The notes under the pieces are model-generated. The model worked only from the letters and a program-made list of their open reading frames with translations. It had not been told where the DNA came from and did not search any database. A stretch of 64,000 nt of DNA. Origin: Fibrobacter succinogenes. GTDB lineage: Bacteria > Fibrobacterota > Fibrobacteria > Fibrobacterales > Fibrobacteraceae. Every line of letters starts with the position of its first letter. The stretch's first letter is position 1. Positions 18,119 through 27,906 of the stretch are shown here, in pieces. The position numbers and the translations under genes are program-made. The DNA is taken from the NCBI GenBank assembly GCA_902800815.1, contig CADCGB010000011.1:21672-85671 (forward strand), read 5' to 3'.

Positions 18119-18604
18119 CTATAAACTGCGGACCATTGCGACAGCCTGGCTGGCGATGCCTTCGCCCCTGCCCGTAAACCCGAGCTTTTCGGTCGTGGTG
18201 CCCTTGATGCCAATCTGCTTGATATCCAGGCCCAGCACGCGGGCAATGTTTGCCTTCATGGCATCCTTGTGCGGGTTCACCTTCGGGCGTTCGCACATCA
18301 CGATGCTGTCGATATTGATAATCTCGTAGCCGGCCTTACGGACTTCCTCGCCCACCTTACGCAGCAGTTCCAGACTGTCGGCTCCCTTGAATGCCGGGTC
18401 CGTATCCGGGAAGTACGTGCCGATATCGCCGAGGCCAGCAGCGCCCAGCAGGGCATCGCTTATCGCATGCAGTAGCACATCGGCATCGCTGTGGCCCAAG
18501 AGGCCCTTCTCGTACGGGATATCCACGCCGCCAATAATGCACTTGCGGCCTTCCACCAACTTGTGAACGTCAAAACCGATACCCGAGCGATAAATCTTAT
18601 CCAT
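18119..18604 (-). CDS. ispF: 2-C-methyl-D-erythritol 2,4-cyclodiphosphate synthase
   Basis: 161 residues, standard length. Fifth step of the non-mevalonate isoprenoid pathway in the cytoplasm, releasing CMP from the 2-phospho-CDP-methylerythritol substrate. The zinc ligands are visible as Asp12 and His14 (GFDVHKL) and His46 ([18 protein letters not shown]); [11 protein letters not shown] and the C-terminal [19 protein letters not shown] are characteristic. A TAGATTTG promoter-like box lies 20 bases before the ATG. No other pathway gene is in the window. Confidence 0.96.
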   Translation of the reverse strand: MDKIYRSGIGFDVHKLVEGRKCIIGGVDIPYEKGLLGHSDADVLLHAISDALLGAAGLGDIGTYFPDTDPAFKGADSLELLRKVGEEVRKAGYEIINIDSIVMCERPKVNPHKDAMKANIARVLGLDIKQIGIKGTTTEKLGFTGRGEGIASQAVAMVRSL

Positions 18605-18623
18605 AATTAAACCTTCTTTTTCG

Positions 18624-18631
18624 CAAATCTA
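18624..18631 (-). promoter_or_regulatory. Promoter -7-like box of ispF (TAGATTTG)
   Basis: Minus strand TTTG-N18-TAGATTTG, 20 bases before the ispF ATG. Both elements of the Bacteroidetes-type consensus are present. Confidence 0.5.
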
Positions 18632-18638
18632 ACAAAAA

Positions 18639-19217
18639 TCAGCCTATCCCAAAGTAAAGTTTATCCATCGTTTCGACAACTTCAGGGAAATCGTACTCAT
18701 TGACAAAGAAAATTCCCTCGTTCATGCGGAAAACAAGGACTCGACGGCCAGCCCACCTGATTCTCCTTTTCTGCATATCCACCTTGTCGAACGGGAGGGT
18801 AACCCTATCATAGCAGCCGTACAGCACGAATTCATCCTTGTGGCATTCTATTTTTCGCACGACATTTGCAGAATAAAAGGCATCCCAGAAAATCATTACG
18901 GCACCAACAAAGAAGGATACAGACAAGGTAACGCCACGAGAATCAAATGCATCCCAGATGATAAATCCAAAAGAAATAGAAATCAGTATGCAGATTATCG
19001 CAACGATGTGCCGGAAAATAATCTTTAATTTCCCGGCATGCTTCCTCTTGCTGTTATACGTAAAGAATACTTCCTTCTCCGGGGCATTTTCTATTTGAGA
19101 ACCGGAAGGTTCTGCCCCCTCGTCAGGCTTCTCTTTTTCCACGGGCTTTGCCGCACCGCACCACGGGCACTGCGGCTCGTAATAATTGTACCTTTCACCG
19201 CATTTCGGGCAAATCAT
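18639..19217 (-). CDS. Zinc-ribbon membrane protein, function unknown
   Basis: 192 residues. The N-terminus is a zinc ribbon, CPKCGERYNYYEPQCPWCG (two CxxC pairs at residues 3-6 and 17-20), followed by a charged Pro/Glu-rich linker. Two hydrophobic segments lie at about residues 70-87 and 96-114. The C-terminal third looks like a small beta domain (DEFVLYGCYDRVTLPFDKV), similar in look to bacterial PH-like domains. It starts 18 bases after the FISUMP lipoprotein gene ends, same strand, so the two may be co-transcribed. Family name not recognised. Confidence 0.7.
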   Translation of the reverse strand: MICPKCGERYNYYEPQCPWCGAAKPVEKEKPDEGAEPSGSQIENAPEKEVFFTYNSKRKHAGKLKIIFRHIVAIICILISISFGFIIWDAFDSRGVTLSVSFFVGAVMIFWDAFYSANVVRKIECHKDEFVLYGCYDRVTLPFDKVDMQKRRIRWAGRRVLVFRMNEGIFFVNEYDFPEVVETMDKLYFGIG

Positions 19218-19235
19218 CTACCCCCCCCTAGCCCG

Positions 19236-22160
19236 TTAGTCCTTCACGCAGCGCACGGAATACTTACGCGACATGGTGGTATTGAAGAAGTCCGGTGTTT
19301 CATAGGAATAGCTAAACTGCACACCAAAGTTACTTTTGCTAGAGGTTGTGACAATCGCATCCGCTGTCACAAAGTGCGCATACTCATTGCTCGCCCACGT
19401 AACGGGGTTCGCCGAGAATCCAAAAATATCGTCCATCTTACTACTATACCAGCCCGTCTTTCCCTTCAATCCGGCGCCATAACCGGCCCCACCGTTATGG
19501 TACGACACGTACTGGAACAGCTGCGACCACTCCTCCACCGCAGGGATATGCCAGCCTGCGGGGCAAAGGCCCTGTACCGGAGAACACAGCTGTTCTTCCG
19601 CTTCGCTCTGGGTAAAGGAATTCGGCAAGTCTACCGCGGCCCTCCAGTAATAGCGGCGTCCCGTCGCCTCGCACAGGTCAGCATCTTCCGGACACCCCTC
19701 GGGGTCTATGATTTTCGGGTTCGCAATAATATCGTAGTAGTTCAGGTTCTCCGCCATCCAGGTCTGCTTGCCTATCGTCACTACACGGTAGCGTCGCTCG
19801 TCGCGCGGATCGGTAATATAGCCGTCCTGCACCTCCACCGGAGTACCTCGGGCCGCAATCTGCTCGCTACTGCAGGCATTCAACTTTAGATGGCTTCTGC
19901 TGACATCTGCCCTCGTCATGTAATTCGACTCATAACGGCCGCTTACCCGCAACAAGGTGAAGTTCGCATTCGTATCGTAGTCGCACACATAATAGTAGTA
20001 CGAATCAAAGAACTCCTTGGTTTCCGACCTCCACCTGGCCTTGGTGGAATCGCAGGGTTCGGCCCTCTGCAAATACTCTTCGGCAAGCATTTCGCGCAAG
20101 GTATCGAGCCGTACATTTTGCAGGTAATAGTTGTCACCCTTCTTTGCGCAGTAGTAGAAAAAGTTGAGACTATCCTTCATGTACTGCAGGGTATCGCCCA
20201 CCACATCGCAGAACTTAGACGTTCTAGCCCCCTTCAGGCTCGCATAGTAGTCAAGATTCCAGTAGTCCACCTGAGCGTAACTGTACTTCCCGCCATTTTC
20301 CGTGCAGTGGTAGAACACGTTTATAGAAGTTTCATACTCAGTCACATTGTACGGGCAAGCAATAATGTCCGTAGAATCGGATTGGGCCGTGCATGCGTCT
20401 AGAGTTTTCACGAACTCTCCGCACATCGCCTGCCTGCCATCCTTTTCATCGACCCTGTAGTACTGGAACTTGCCGTCCCTGGTTTCGCAATGGTAAAAGA
20501 CATTGCCCGTCGAATCATACACATACTTGAGCGAATCCGAAGGCTTGCAGGGGTCGAGCGACGCAATAAACGCAAGCGAATCCGCGATGTGCTGCGTAGT
20601 ATTCTTGAAGGTATATACCGCAGGCAACGCACCGAATTCCACGTCGGCACACACATAATAAAGCATGTCTTTGAACGAGAACGAGCGCAGAAGATCTGTT
20701 TCCCGATTGCACTTGGGCTGCTGCGAAAGGAACATCGTAATATCGTTCGCAGGGGTCCACTGGAATTCCTGAGAACTATACGTGCAGACATAATCTAAGC
20801 CATCCGGTAGTTCGCCCAGGTTCCACAGGCTACCCGTATCACACACGCCCAAATAATAGATGAGCGTATCCGTATCCTTGAACTGCCAGTAGTATTTCTT
20901 GTACCAGTCCGAATACTCGCACACGTAAACCGAGTCCTTATACAGCCCCTTCTTACCTACGGAATCGCACTTTCCGAGATAGTAGTTGAGCACAAACTCG
21001 TCATCGGCCTCCACCCAGTCGTTCTTGAACTCCATGTGCGAGGAATCCTTCGACAGGCCGAATGTAGAAAACTCGTTAAGGCACTTGAAGCGGTCCCTTG
21101 AAGTCGGTTTCACAAGCGCCGGTACACCGACAGTCGAATCTGTCGGAACACAGGGGCCGAACTGCTTTTCAAGGCTACTCAGGAGCCTCCTGAAATACAC
21201 GAGCGAGTCATTCTTGTTAAGGACTGCGTCGCATACCAGCGGGACCTTGTCGTAGGTCGACTTGCTGTTATTTATTGTATCCACCTTCCCCAGCTTACAA
21301 TCCGGAAGCTTGAACACCTTTTGGACCACGCGATCAAAGAATTTCCACTTGTTTACGCCGATAGTCGAATCTACCCTGTCCAGCAAGGAATCGACAGTCA
21401 ACCGGTTCTTGATAATAAAATCAGCAAACTCGATGTTTTTATCAGTATCGTCGATAGTTCCATCCGAGAGGTCTTCTTTCAGGTATGACTTGTTTTGGGC
21501 AAAGCTACTTTCCGACAGGCCTCGCAACAAGTATGCGTACAGTCCGGCAACCTCCTCGAACGGGCGCGCATACGTTTCCGCCGTTTGGTTTTCCTTTTCC
21601 GTGAAACCAAACGCCTTCGCCACATTCTGCATGGCCTTCTTTTTCGCCTCGCTGAACGAGTAGTCCTCTGACACGAATTCCCAAATCATCGGGGCTTCGA
21701 TATCCGTCATCAAGTCAACTCGCGGTTTTTCCACCTCCGAAATATCCGTTATTACCGAGAACCAGGTGTCACGTCCCGTAAAAAGACGACTCCAGATATG
21801 GGAAGTATAGCTTAGCGTGACCATCACGTAGGGAGTCTGGTAATTATGTTCGGGGAACTCGAATATCTGTCCGTCCGAATCAAGAGCGGAACCTTCCACC
21901 GTATCGATGACATTGAGCGAGGAATCAAGTGCATAGGCAACGGCACGCGTATCCGCCGTAAACCATTCCGAAGGAATCGCATTCTGCACACGGAAGGACT
22001 TTTTCTTCAATACATATTGGACCGAAGAGCCACCCTCGCCGGGATCCTTTGCATCTACGCCAGCACGGCTATAGCCATCGTCACCGCACCCTGTAAAGCA
22101 CAGTGCGCCCAGAACGAGCGGCAGACAGGCGGCATGTACGAACTTGAACAAATTCATCAT
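19236..22160 (-). CDS. Large FISUMP-domain lipoprotein
   Basis: 974 residues from the first of two adjacent ATGs (22160); the longer open frame upstream has no signal peptide. The start MMNLFKFVHAACLPLVLGAL ends in a lipobox FTGC, so it is a lipoprotein. The C-terminal about 160 residues are the Fibrobacter succinogenes major paralogous domain (TIGR02145): YRVVTIGKQTWMAENLNYYD, CPAGWHIPAVEEWSQL and a final KYSVRCVKD. The middle (about residues 400-780) repeats an imperfect Cys-pair motif, for example SVYVCEYSDWYKKYYW, DYVCTYSSQEFQWT, LYYVCADVEF, VFYHCETRDGKFQYY. No Shine-Dalgarno sequence is seen; a TATATTTA box almost touches the start codon. Role unknown, probably surface exposed. Confidence 0.85.
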   Translation of the reverse strand: MMNLFKFVHAACLPLVLGALCFTGCGDDGYSRAGVDAKDPGEGGSSVQYVLKKKSFRVQNAIPSEWFTADTRAVAYALDSSLNVIDTVEGSALDSDGQIFEFPEHNYQTPYVMVTLSYTSHIWSRLFTGRDTWFSVITDISEVEKPRVDLMTDIEAPMIWEFVSEDYSFSEAKKKAMQNVAKAFGFTEKENQTAETYARPFEEVAGLYAYLLRGLSESSFAQNKSYLKEDLSDGTIDDTDKNIEFADFIIKNRLTVDSLLDRVDSTIGVNKWKFFDRVVQKVFKLPDCKLGKVDTINNSKSTYDKVPLVCDAVLNKNDSLVYFRRLLSSLEKQFGPCVPTDSTVGVPALVKPTSRDRFKCLNEFSTFGLSKDSSHMEFKNDWVEADDEFVLNYYLGKCDSVGKKGLYKDSVYVCEYSDWYKKYYWQFKDTDTLIYYLGVCDTGSLWNLGELPDGLDYVCTYSSQEFQWTPANDITMFLSQQPKCNRETDLLRSFSFKDMLYYVCADVEFGALPAVYTFKNTTQHIADSLAFIASLDPCKPSDSLKYVYDSTGNVFYHCETRDGKFQYYRVDEKDGRQAMCGEFVKTLDACTAQSDSTDIIACPYNVTEYETSINVFYHCTENGGKYSYAQVDYWNLDYYASLKGARTSKFCDVVGDTLQYMKDSLNFFYYCAKKGDNYYLQNVRLDTLREMLAEEYLQRAEPCDSTKARWRSETKEFFDSYYYYVCDYDTNANFTLLRVSGRYESNYMTRADVSRSHLKLNACSSEQIAARGTPVEVQDGYITDPRDERRYRVVTIGKQTWMAENLNYYDIIANPKIIDPEGCPEDADLCEATGRRYYWRAAVDLPNSFTQSEAEEQLCSPVQGLCPAGWHIPAVEEWSQLFQYVSYHNGGAGYGAGLKGKTGWYSSKMDDIFGFSANPVTWASNEYAHFVTADAIVTTSSKSNFGVQFSYSYETPDFFNTTMSRKYSVRCVKD

Positions 22161-22236
22161 TGTAAATATAGATTCTAAAGCCCGCAAGGGAACAGGCGCA
22201 GCCACCATTCCCGACAAAACATACCAAACAGACGAT

Positions 22237-22266
22237 AAAAAAAGCCCGCCCCACACAGGGGCGAGC
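22237..22266 (-). terminator. Terminator of the complex I operon
   Basis: Minus strand: GCTCGCCCC-TGTGT-GGGGCGGGC followed by seven T. It lies 27 bases after the nuoN stop. Confidence 0.85.
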
Positions 22267-22292
22267 CAAAAGGTCATTTTTTATAGGTCTCG

Positions 22293-23768
22293 TTAGCCGA
22301 TCAGAGCCTTACCCGGGAACACACTCATAGCGAGCAAGGCGATTGCAGAAATCGCGAGCGCAAACTTGAGCATGTAGGTAAACGCAGCCTGGGACTTGCA
22401 GCAGCAACACGTGCTTGCGCATTCAGTCTTGAACGGCATAAAGAGCACGTAGGCGATGCGCAGGTAGTAGACCGCAGCCACCAACGAGAGCGCGAAGGCG
22501 AATATCGCTATAGCGCCATGGCCCGCAGCGAACACGTCGGTAAAGAGTGCGAACTTCGCAAGGAAGCCTGCAACAGGCGGGAGGCCGGCGAGGCTTGCGA
22601 GGCACACCGTAGCACCGATTGCCACGAACGGGTGCTTGCGACCCGCACCCTGCAGGTCATCGAGGTTCTCCTTGCGGTCACCCTTGCCCGAGAGGTAGGC
22701 GATACCCGTAAGGGCACCCGCACTTGCCACGGCGTAGGTCACGAGGAAGTAGAACATGGCGCCGAGCTGCACCGTACCGTTCTTCAGGTAGCTCGGGACC
22801 AGGAGGCCGAGCACGATAAAACCAGCGTTCATCACAGCGGAGAACGCGAGGATACGGCGGATAGACTTCTGGGCAAGGCCGCTGAACGCACCGACAAGAA
22901 TCGAGAGCACGGCGACCGCCACCACAAGGTAGAAGACCGACTTGGACTGTCCAGCGGCAGTAACCTGCTCGGAGAGGTTCCAGGCACCGGCGACACCGGC
23001 GCGGGTAACGAGCATGCCGAGCCACACGGAACCGAGGGCGGCGAGCGCACCCACCTTCACGACGGCAGCCATAAAGCCCGTGACCGCGACAGAAGCGCCC
23101 GTATAGACGTCAGCCACCCAGTAATGCACCGGAGCGGCGCCCGCCTTGAACAGGAGCCCGAAAATAGTGAGCAGAATGCCAATCGCGTAGATCGGTTCAC
23201 GGCCCTGCAAGATCAGCGCGCTGAAGTGGGTCGTGCCGGTAGCACCATAGACAAGCGCCACACCGTAGAGGAAAATGGCGCTGAAGATGGAGCCCGAGAC
23301 AAAGTACTTGAACACGCCTTCGCCCGCGTTCGAATCCTTGCGGCGGATACCCACCAAGGCGTACACCGGGAAACTCGTGAGTTCCATGGCGATGAACAGC
23401 GAAACAAAGTCAATCGCCTGAGTCATGAGGAGCGCACCGCAAGCGGCAAGCAGCATAAGCCCGTAGGCCTCGCCACCCTTGTGGTCTTCGTGACCGAGGG
23501 TCCACTGCAAGCCAGAGATACCGAGGAGCGTACACAGGAGCACCGCAAGCCCGAGCAAGCGGCGAACCGGGTCCATGGCAAACAGGTCGTGACACGTATC
23601 GGTGGTCACGAGCGCGAACGACGCCATGCCCAGAGCCACGAATACGGCAGCAAACCAGGGGATAATCTTGTGCTTGTTATCGTCCTTGAGGAACGGTTCC
23701 ATCACCAGGGTAGCAAGGGCACCGAGGGCGACAACGATTACCGGGAAAAAGTTAACGATACTAGTCAT
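22293..23768 (-). CDS. nuoN: NADH-quinone oxidoreductase subunit N
   Basis: 491 residues, usual length, with multiple membrane helices throughout. This is an antiporter-like proton-pumping subunit in the membrane arm of complex I. Family features include Glu in the FIAMELTSFPVYALVG segment and Lys in FKAGAAPVHYWVADVY. It is the last gene of the operon and overlaps nuoM by 8 bases. Odd point: a loop near residues 450-457 holds five cysteines (ECASTCCCCKS), not usual for NuoN. Confidence 0.95.
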   Translation of the reverse strand: MTSIVNFFPVIVVALGALATLVMEPFLKDDNKHKIIPWFAAVFVALGMASFALVTTDTCHDLFAMDPVRRLLGLAVLLCTLLGISGLQWTLGHEDHKGGEAYGLMLLAACGALLMTQAIDFVSLFIAMELTSFPVYALVGIRRKDSNAGEGVFKYFVSGSIFSAIFLYGVALVYGATGTTHFSALILQGREPIYAIGILLTIFGLLFKAGAAPVHYWVADVYTGASVAVTGFMAAVVKVGALAALGSVWLGMLVTRAGVAGAWNLSEQVTAAGQSKSVFYLVVAVAVLSILVGAFSGLAQKSIRRILAFSAVMNAGFIVLGLLVPSYLKNGTVQLGAMFYFLVTYAVASAGALTGIAYLSGKGDRKENLDDLQGAGRKHPFVAIGATVCLASLAGLPPVAGFLAKFALFTDVFAAGHGAIAIFAFALSLVAAVYYLRIAYVLFMPFKTECASTCCCCKSQAAFTYMLKFALAISAIALLAMSVFPGKALIG

Positions 23769-25557
23769 TGGAAGCCTCCTTCTCGTTCACCGGAGCGGCA
23801 TCTGTCGCGGGGTGACCTTCCATTTCGGCGTCATTGATTTCGTAGTCCTTGTCTTCGACGCCGCGGACCTGAGTTTCTTCACGAGCCTGCTTCTCGAGAG
23901 CGAGAGCAGTCGAACGCGCGATGTTCGCCTCGGTCTCGATAACCTGCTTGATGAGTTCCTTGCGTTCTTCTTCGGAGAAGCCCGCCTGGATCAGCGAGGA
24001 ATCGAGCTTTGCGATATCGCTAGAATTGACGATGTGGGATTCGAGCGGTTCAACCTCGCCCTCTTCCTCTTCTTCGACCTCCTCCTCGATCACTTCTTCT
24101 GTGACCGCCGTTTCTTCAGCCTGCTCGGCTGCAGGGGCGTCATAGAGGTGCAGGGATTCCGTCACGAATGCCGGGTGGAAACCGAACGTGAGAAGCAGAA
24201 CGAGCATTGTGCCGTAGGCAACACCCTCGAGGCCCGAGACCTTCACGCCTTCCTTGCATTCATGCTTCGCTTCGCCAAAGATAACCTTCTGGATAAAGCG
24301 GAGCACGTAGGCCGCCGAAAGGATCATGGAGAATCCCATGATGCCCGCGCAGACCGGGCTTAAGTCCCAGAGGGAAAGCAGCACGGTGAATTCGCCGACA
24401 AAGCCTGCCGTTCCGGGCACCGCAAGCGCCATGACGCCGGCCGCCCCGAACAGGAAGCTGAACGCGGGAGCCTTGTGGGCAAGGCCGCCCATCTCGTCGA
24501 TATTGCGGGTACCCGTCATGCGTTCCGCAACGCCAATCAAGAAGTACTGCACGCCTGCCGAAATACCGTGGGCCACCAGCAATACGAGCACTGCCGGGAG
24601 CATCGCCTCGGAGAGGCTGAACACGCCCGCGACCGCAATGCCCAAGTGGCTCATGGAGCTGAACGCGAGGAGTTTCTTGCCGTCGCGTGCACGGAGTGCC
24701 ATCAGTGCGCCGTAGATTGCGGAGGCAAGGCCAAGCCACACCATCGTCGAAATCTCGGTCATGTTGAAGGGGAACACCGGGAGCACCCAGGCAATGAACC
24801 CGAACACGCCCGCCTTACTCATGGCACCCGTAAGGATAGCCGAGAGCGGAGCCGGAGCCTCGGAGTAGGTAATCGCCTGCCAGCCGTGGAACGGGAAAAT
24901 CGGAGTCTTCACGATGAAGGCGAGCAAGAAGCAAATCAACAGCACAAGTTGCGTCGCCTCGGGCAGGCCCTGCACCGCAAGCGCAATCGAGAGCAACAGC
25001 GAGTTATCCGCAAACGTGAGCAGGTACCAGAGTGCCACCATCATCGGGGCAGAACCGACCAGCGTGTAGATCGCGAACGTCATGGCCGCTTCCTTGCGCT
25101 TTTCGCCGCCGAAGCTTGCGATAAGCACTGCAGCCGGAATCACCATTGCCTCGAAGAAGAAGAAGAACAGCACAGCGTCGGCGGCAAGGAACGTACCGTT
25201 CATCGCACCCATCAAGGAGAAAATCCCGATGGCGAAGTTGCGGTAGTTCATCCCAAGGAGCCCGCGTGCAGAAACGAGGGCCACGAGCGAAAGCCCGCAA
25301 GAGAGGAACACCATCCAGGCGCCCAGACCGTGGCTGTAGAGGTAGTAGTAAGTGGGGCCCTTGCAGCCAGGAATCCAGAACCATTCCATAGGAGTGGTAG
25401 CGATGTTCCCGCCCGCAACAAGAGCGATAGAAAGCCCGAGGAATGCAACGGCAAAGAGGATTGCCATGCGGGTAGCCGACCTGAAGTCTTCCTTGGAGTT
25501 GAGAACCATCAGGATGGCGGCAACAAACGGGGCAAAGACAAGGAGATGCAAAAGCAT
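23761..25557 (-). CDS. nuoM: NADH-quinone oxidoreductase subunit M with long acidic C-terminal tail
   Basis: 598 residues against about 500 for the family. Residues 1-470 are the antiporter-like membrane subunit: the key Glu in FFFFFEAMVIPAAVLIASFG (residue 136) and Lys218 in VKTPIFPFHGW, and Lys248 in GAMSKAGVFGF. Residues 475-598 are an added soluble tail: first a run of Glu (EEVIEEEVEEEEEG), then a predicted helical region (ERKELIKQVIETEANIA). The tail's function is unknown. The start overlaps the nuoL stop by one base. Confidence 0.95.
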   Translation of the reverse strand: MLLHLLVFAPFVAAILMVLNSKEDFRSATRMAILFAVAFLGLSIALVAGGNIATTPMEWFWIPGCKGPTYYYLYSHGLGAWMVFLSCGLSLVALVSARGLLGMNYRNFAIGIFSLMGAMNGTFLAADAVLFFFFFEAMVIPAAVLIASFGGEKRKEAAMTFAIYTLVGSAPMMVALWYLLTFADNSLLLSIALAVQGLPEATQLVLLICFLLAFIVKTPIFPFHGWQAITYSEAPAPLSAILTGAMSKAGVFGFIAWVLPVFPFNMTEISTMVWLGLASAIYGALMALRARDGKKLLAFSSMSHLGIAVAGVFSLSEAMLPAVLVLLVAHGISAGVQYFLIGVAERMTGTRNIDEMGGLAHKAPAFSFLFGAAGVMALAVPGTAGFVGEFTVLLSLWDLSPVCAGIMGFSMILSAAYVLRFIQKVIFGEAKHECKEGVKVSGLEGVAYGTMLVLLLTFGFHPAFVTESLHLYDAPAAEQAEETAVTEEVIEEEVEEEEEGEVEPLESHIVNSSDIAKLDSSLIQAGFSEEERKELIKQVIETEANIARSTALALEKQAREETQVRGVEDKDYEINDAEMEGHPATDAAPVNEKEASND

Positions 25558-27590
25558 TAGACCAAACCTCCAGTCAAGAGAACAACAAGCACAAGGAGCG
25601 CTACGCCGAACAAACTAAGCGTGAGCTGCAAGCGAACCTTGCGAACCTGGAACACGGTCGCACCGTCGCCCACAATGGAGACAATTGCGGAGATTGTCCA
25701 CTGGAACGCCTGCAACACCTTGTCAACAACCACGTCGCAGATCCAGGCAACAATAAGCACAGCCTTGATAAAGAACAGGTGCACGTAATCCCACAGGAAC
25801 GTCCAACCCTTGGCATAGCCCTCGGGAGCGGTAGAAGCGCCCTTCACGGACGGGATGTGGGCCTTGCCCCAGCCCTTCCAGGCAACGAACATGCCGAAGA
25901 GGGCAGCGAGCGTACCGAGTGCCGCAAAGAGCATCGGGTTCACGTGAGTCGTGATGCGCGGGATGAATTCCTCGAGCATCATGTCGGGGTTAAACATACG
26001 TGCGGGGTCGAACGCCTGTGCGGCGCTAAGCACCGGAGCAAGTGTATCGGCAAAGAACGTGATGCCGATGGATTCCGCCCACAGGTAACCCGCGAAGATG
26101 GAACCAAACGTCAGCACGATCATCGGGATAAGCATCACGGCAGGAGCCTCGTGGATGTGCGATTCGGTTTCCTTGTCGCCACGGTACTCGCCGAAGAACG
26201 TCATGATGATGAGGCGGCCCATGTACACCGCAGTGATAACCGCAGTGAAGAGGCCCGTGACATAGAAAATCTTGTTCATGGGAACGGCGCCATCGGCAAG
26301 CCAGGTTCCCGTGAATACCCAGTTGCAGTTCGTGAAGATGCGTTCAAGGATCAGGTCCTTGGACCAGAAGCCCGCAAATCCCGGGAAGCCGACTATCGCG
26401 AGGAACGCAAAGATCATCACGCAGGCCGTCACCGGAGTCTTCTTGATCATGCCACCCATACGGCGCATGTCCTGCTCGCCCGCAAGCGCGTGGATAACCG
26501 CACCCGCACCGAGGAAGAGAGACGCCTTGAAGAAGGCGTGAGTGAACACGTGGAAGATGGAGGCATCGAACGCAGATACGCCCGCAGCCATGAACATGTA
26601 ACCGAGCTGGCTAATCGTGGAGTAGGCAAGCACCTTCTTGATATCGTTCTGGAACAGGCCAGCAAAGGCAGCCCAGAAGGCGGTCAAGGCACCCACCACC
26701 AGGATGAGGTTAAGCACGTCGGGGCAGAGCACAAACATGTTGGAAAGGCGTGCCACCAGGTACACACCGCTGGTCACCATTGTCGCGGCATGGATGAGGG
26801 CCGAAACCGGAGTCGGACCCGCCATGGCATCGGGCAACCAGGTCAGGAGCGGAATCTGCGCGGACTTGCCGGTGCAACCCACAAAGAAGAGGACTGCGGC
26901 AAGCGAGAGCATCGGGAGCACGAGCTCCACATGACCGCCAGCGATAAGCATCTGGATAAACTGATTGAGCAAGTCGTAGTTGAGGGCGCCAGCACCGCCA
27001 ATCGTGATAAGGCAGAGCATACCGAGCAAGAAGCCGATATCGCCCACGCGGTTCACGATGAAGGCCTTGTTGGCAGCCTTGCAGTTCTTGAGGTCCTTGT
27101 TCCAGAAACCGATGAGCAGGTAGGAGCAGAGTCCCACGCCTTCCCAACCGAGGAAGGTGAGCATCAGGTTGTCAGAAAGCACCAGCACGATCATGCTGAA
27201 CAGGAACAGGTTGATGTAGGCGAAGAAGCGGGCAAAGCCACGATCGCCGTGCATGTAACCGATGGAGTACAGCGCGATAAGCGTGCCGATACCCGTCACG
27301 AACAGGAGCATGATGCGGGAAAGGCCGTCGAACAGGAATCCGATATCCACCTTCAGGAGGGGAATATCAATCCAGTTGCAAATCGTCTCGCGGATGCCGG
27401 AATCGGGCATGGTAGACGCGAGGGCCACAACGCACACGAACGACATCGCCGGGAGCAGCACGGCAATCGCACCCACGATACCTTCGGGAGCGCCCTTCTT
27501 ATTCGGAGAAGACGCAACGGCGATGCTCGCGAGGATGATGGTTCCGAGCAGCGGGAAAAGCGGAATGAGCCATAAAGGAATATTCGTCAT
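25557..27590 (-). CDS. nuoL: NADH-quinone oxidoreductase subunit L
   Basis: 677 residues, slightly longer than the E. coli protein. The largest antiporter-like proton-pumping subunit, at the far end of the membrane arm, with the long lateral helix expected at its C-terminal end. Family motifs are clear: FLGWEGVGLCSYLLIGFW with the key Glu, TGKSAQIPLLTWLPDAMAGP with Lys, PVSALIHAATMVTSGVYL and FKASLFLGAGAVIHAL. It is separated from nuoK by one base. Confidence 0.97.
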   Translation of the reverse strand: MTNIPLWLIPLFPLLGTIILASIAVASSPNKKGAPEGIVGAIAVLLPAMSFVCVVALASTMPDSGIRETICNWIDIPLLKVDIGFLFDGLSRIMLLFVTGIGTLIALYSIGYMHGDRGFARFFAYINLFLFSMIVLVLSDNLMLTFLGWEGVGLCSYLLIGFWNKDLKNCKAANKAFIVNRVGDIGFLLGMLCLITIGGAGALNYDLLNQFIQMLIAGGHVELVLPMLSLAAVLFFVGCTGKSAQIPLLTWLPDAMAGPTPVSALIHAATMVTSGVYLVARLSNMFVLCPDVLNLILVVGALTAFWAAFAGLFQNDIKKVLAYSTISQLGYMFMAAGVSAFDASIFHVFTHAFFKASLFLGAGAVIHALAGEQDMRRMGGMIKKTPVTACVMIFAFLAIVGFPGFAGFWSKDLILERIFTNCNWVFTGTWLADGAVPMNKIFYVTGLFTAVITAVYMGRLIIMTFFGEYRGDKETESHIHEAPAVMLIPMIVLTFGSIFAGYLWAESIGITFFADTLAPVLSAAQAFDPARMFNPDMMLEEFIPRITTHVNPMLFAALGTLAALFGMFVAWKGWGKAHIPSVKGASTAPEGYAKGWTFLWDYVHLFFIKAVLIVAWICDVVVDKVLQAFQWTISAIVSIVGDGATVFQVRKVRLQLTLSLFGVALLVLVVLLTGGLV

Positions 27591-27591
27591 C

Positions 27592-27906
27592 TTAGCCCCT
27601 CATATCGGAATAGGTGTCGGCATCGATACTTTCGCGGTTGCGGAAGATAAAGATGACCATGGCGAAACCCACGCACGCCTCGGCGGCGGCAATGGCGATG
27701 GAGAACAGCGGAATGATCTGGCCCGCGACACTCATGGTATCGGGGAGCGTCTTCGCGAAGCCCACGAAGGAGAGGTTCACCGCGTTCAGGGCAAGTTCAA
27801 TGCCCATAAGCACAAAGAACAGGTTCCGCCTAGAAATAGCCACCATGATGCCGATGGCAAAAAGCGCCAGGGCAAGCAGCTGGATGAAAATGGGTTGGAG
27901 TTCCAT
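27592..27906 (-). CDS. nuoK: NADH-quinone oxidoreductase subunit K
   Basis: 104 residues, normal length, three membrane helices. The two conserved glutamates of the NuoK family are visible in FVLMGIELALNAVNLSFVGF and IAAAEACVGFAMVIFIFRN. Part of the proton channel next to NuoJ and NuoA. Overlaps nuoJ by one base. Confidence 0.97.
   Translation of the reverse strand: MELQPIFIQLLALALFAIGIMVAISRRNLFFVLMGIELALNAVNLSFVGFAKTLPDTMSVAGQIIPLFSIAIAAAEACVGFAMVIFIFRNRESIDADTYSDMRG

Noticed and set aside
18057..18296. N-terminal 80-residue extension of the GLUG protein
   Set aside because: It overlaps ispF in another frame and removes the signal peptide from the N-terminus; the ATG at 18056 has GGAGG.
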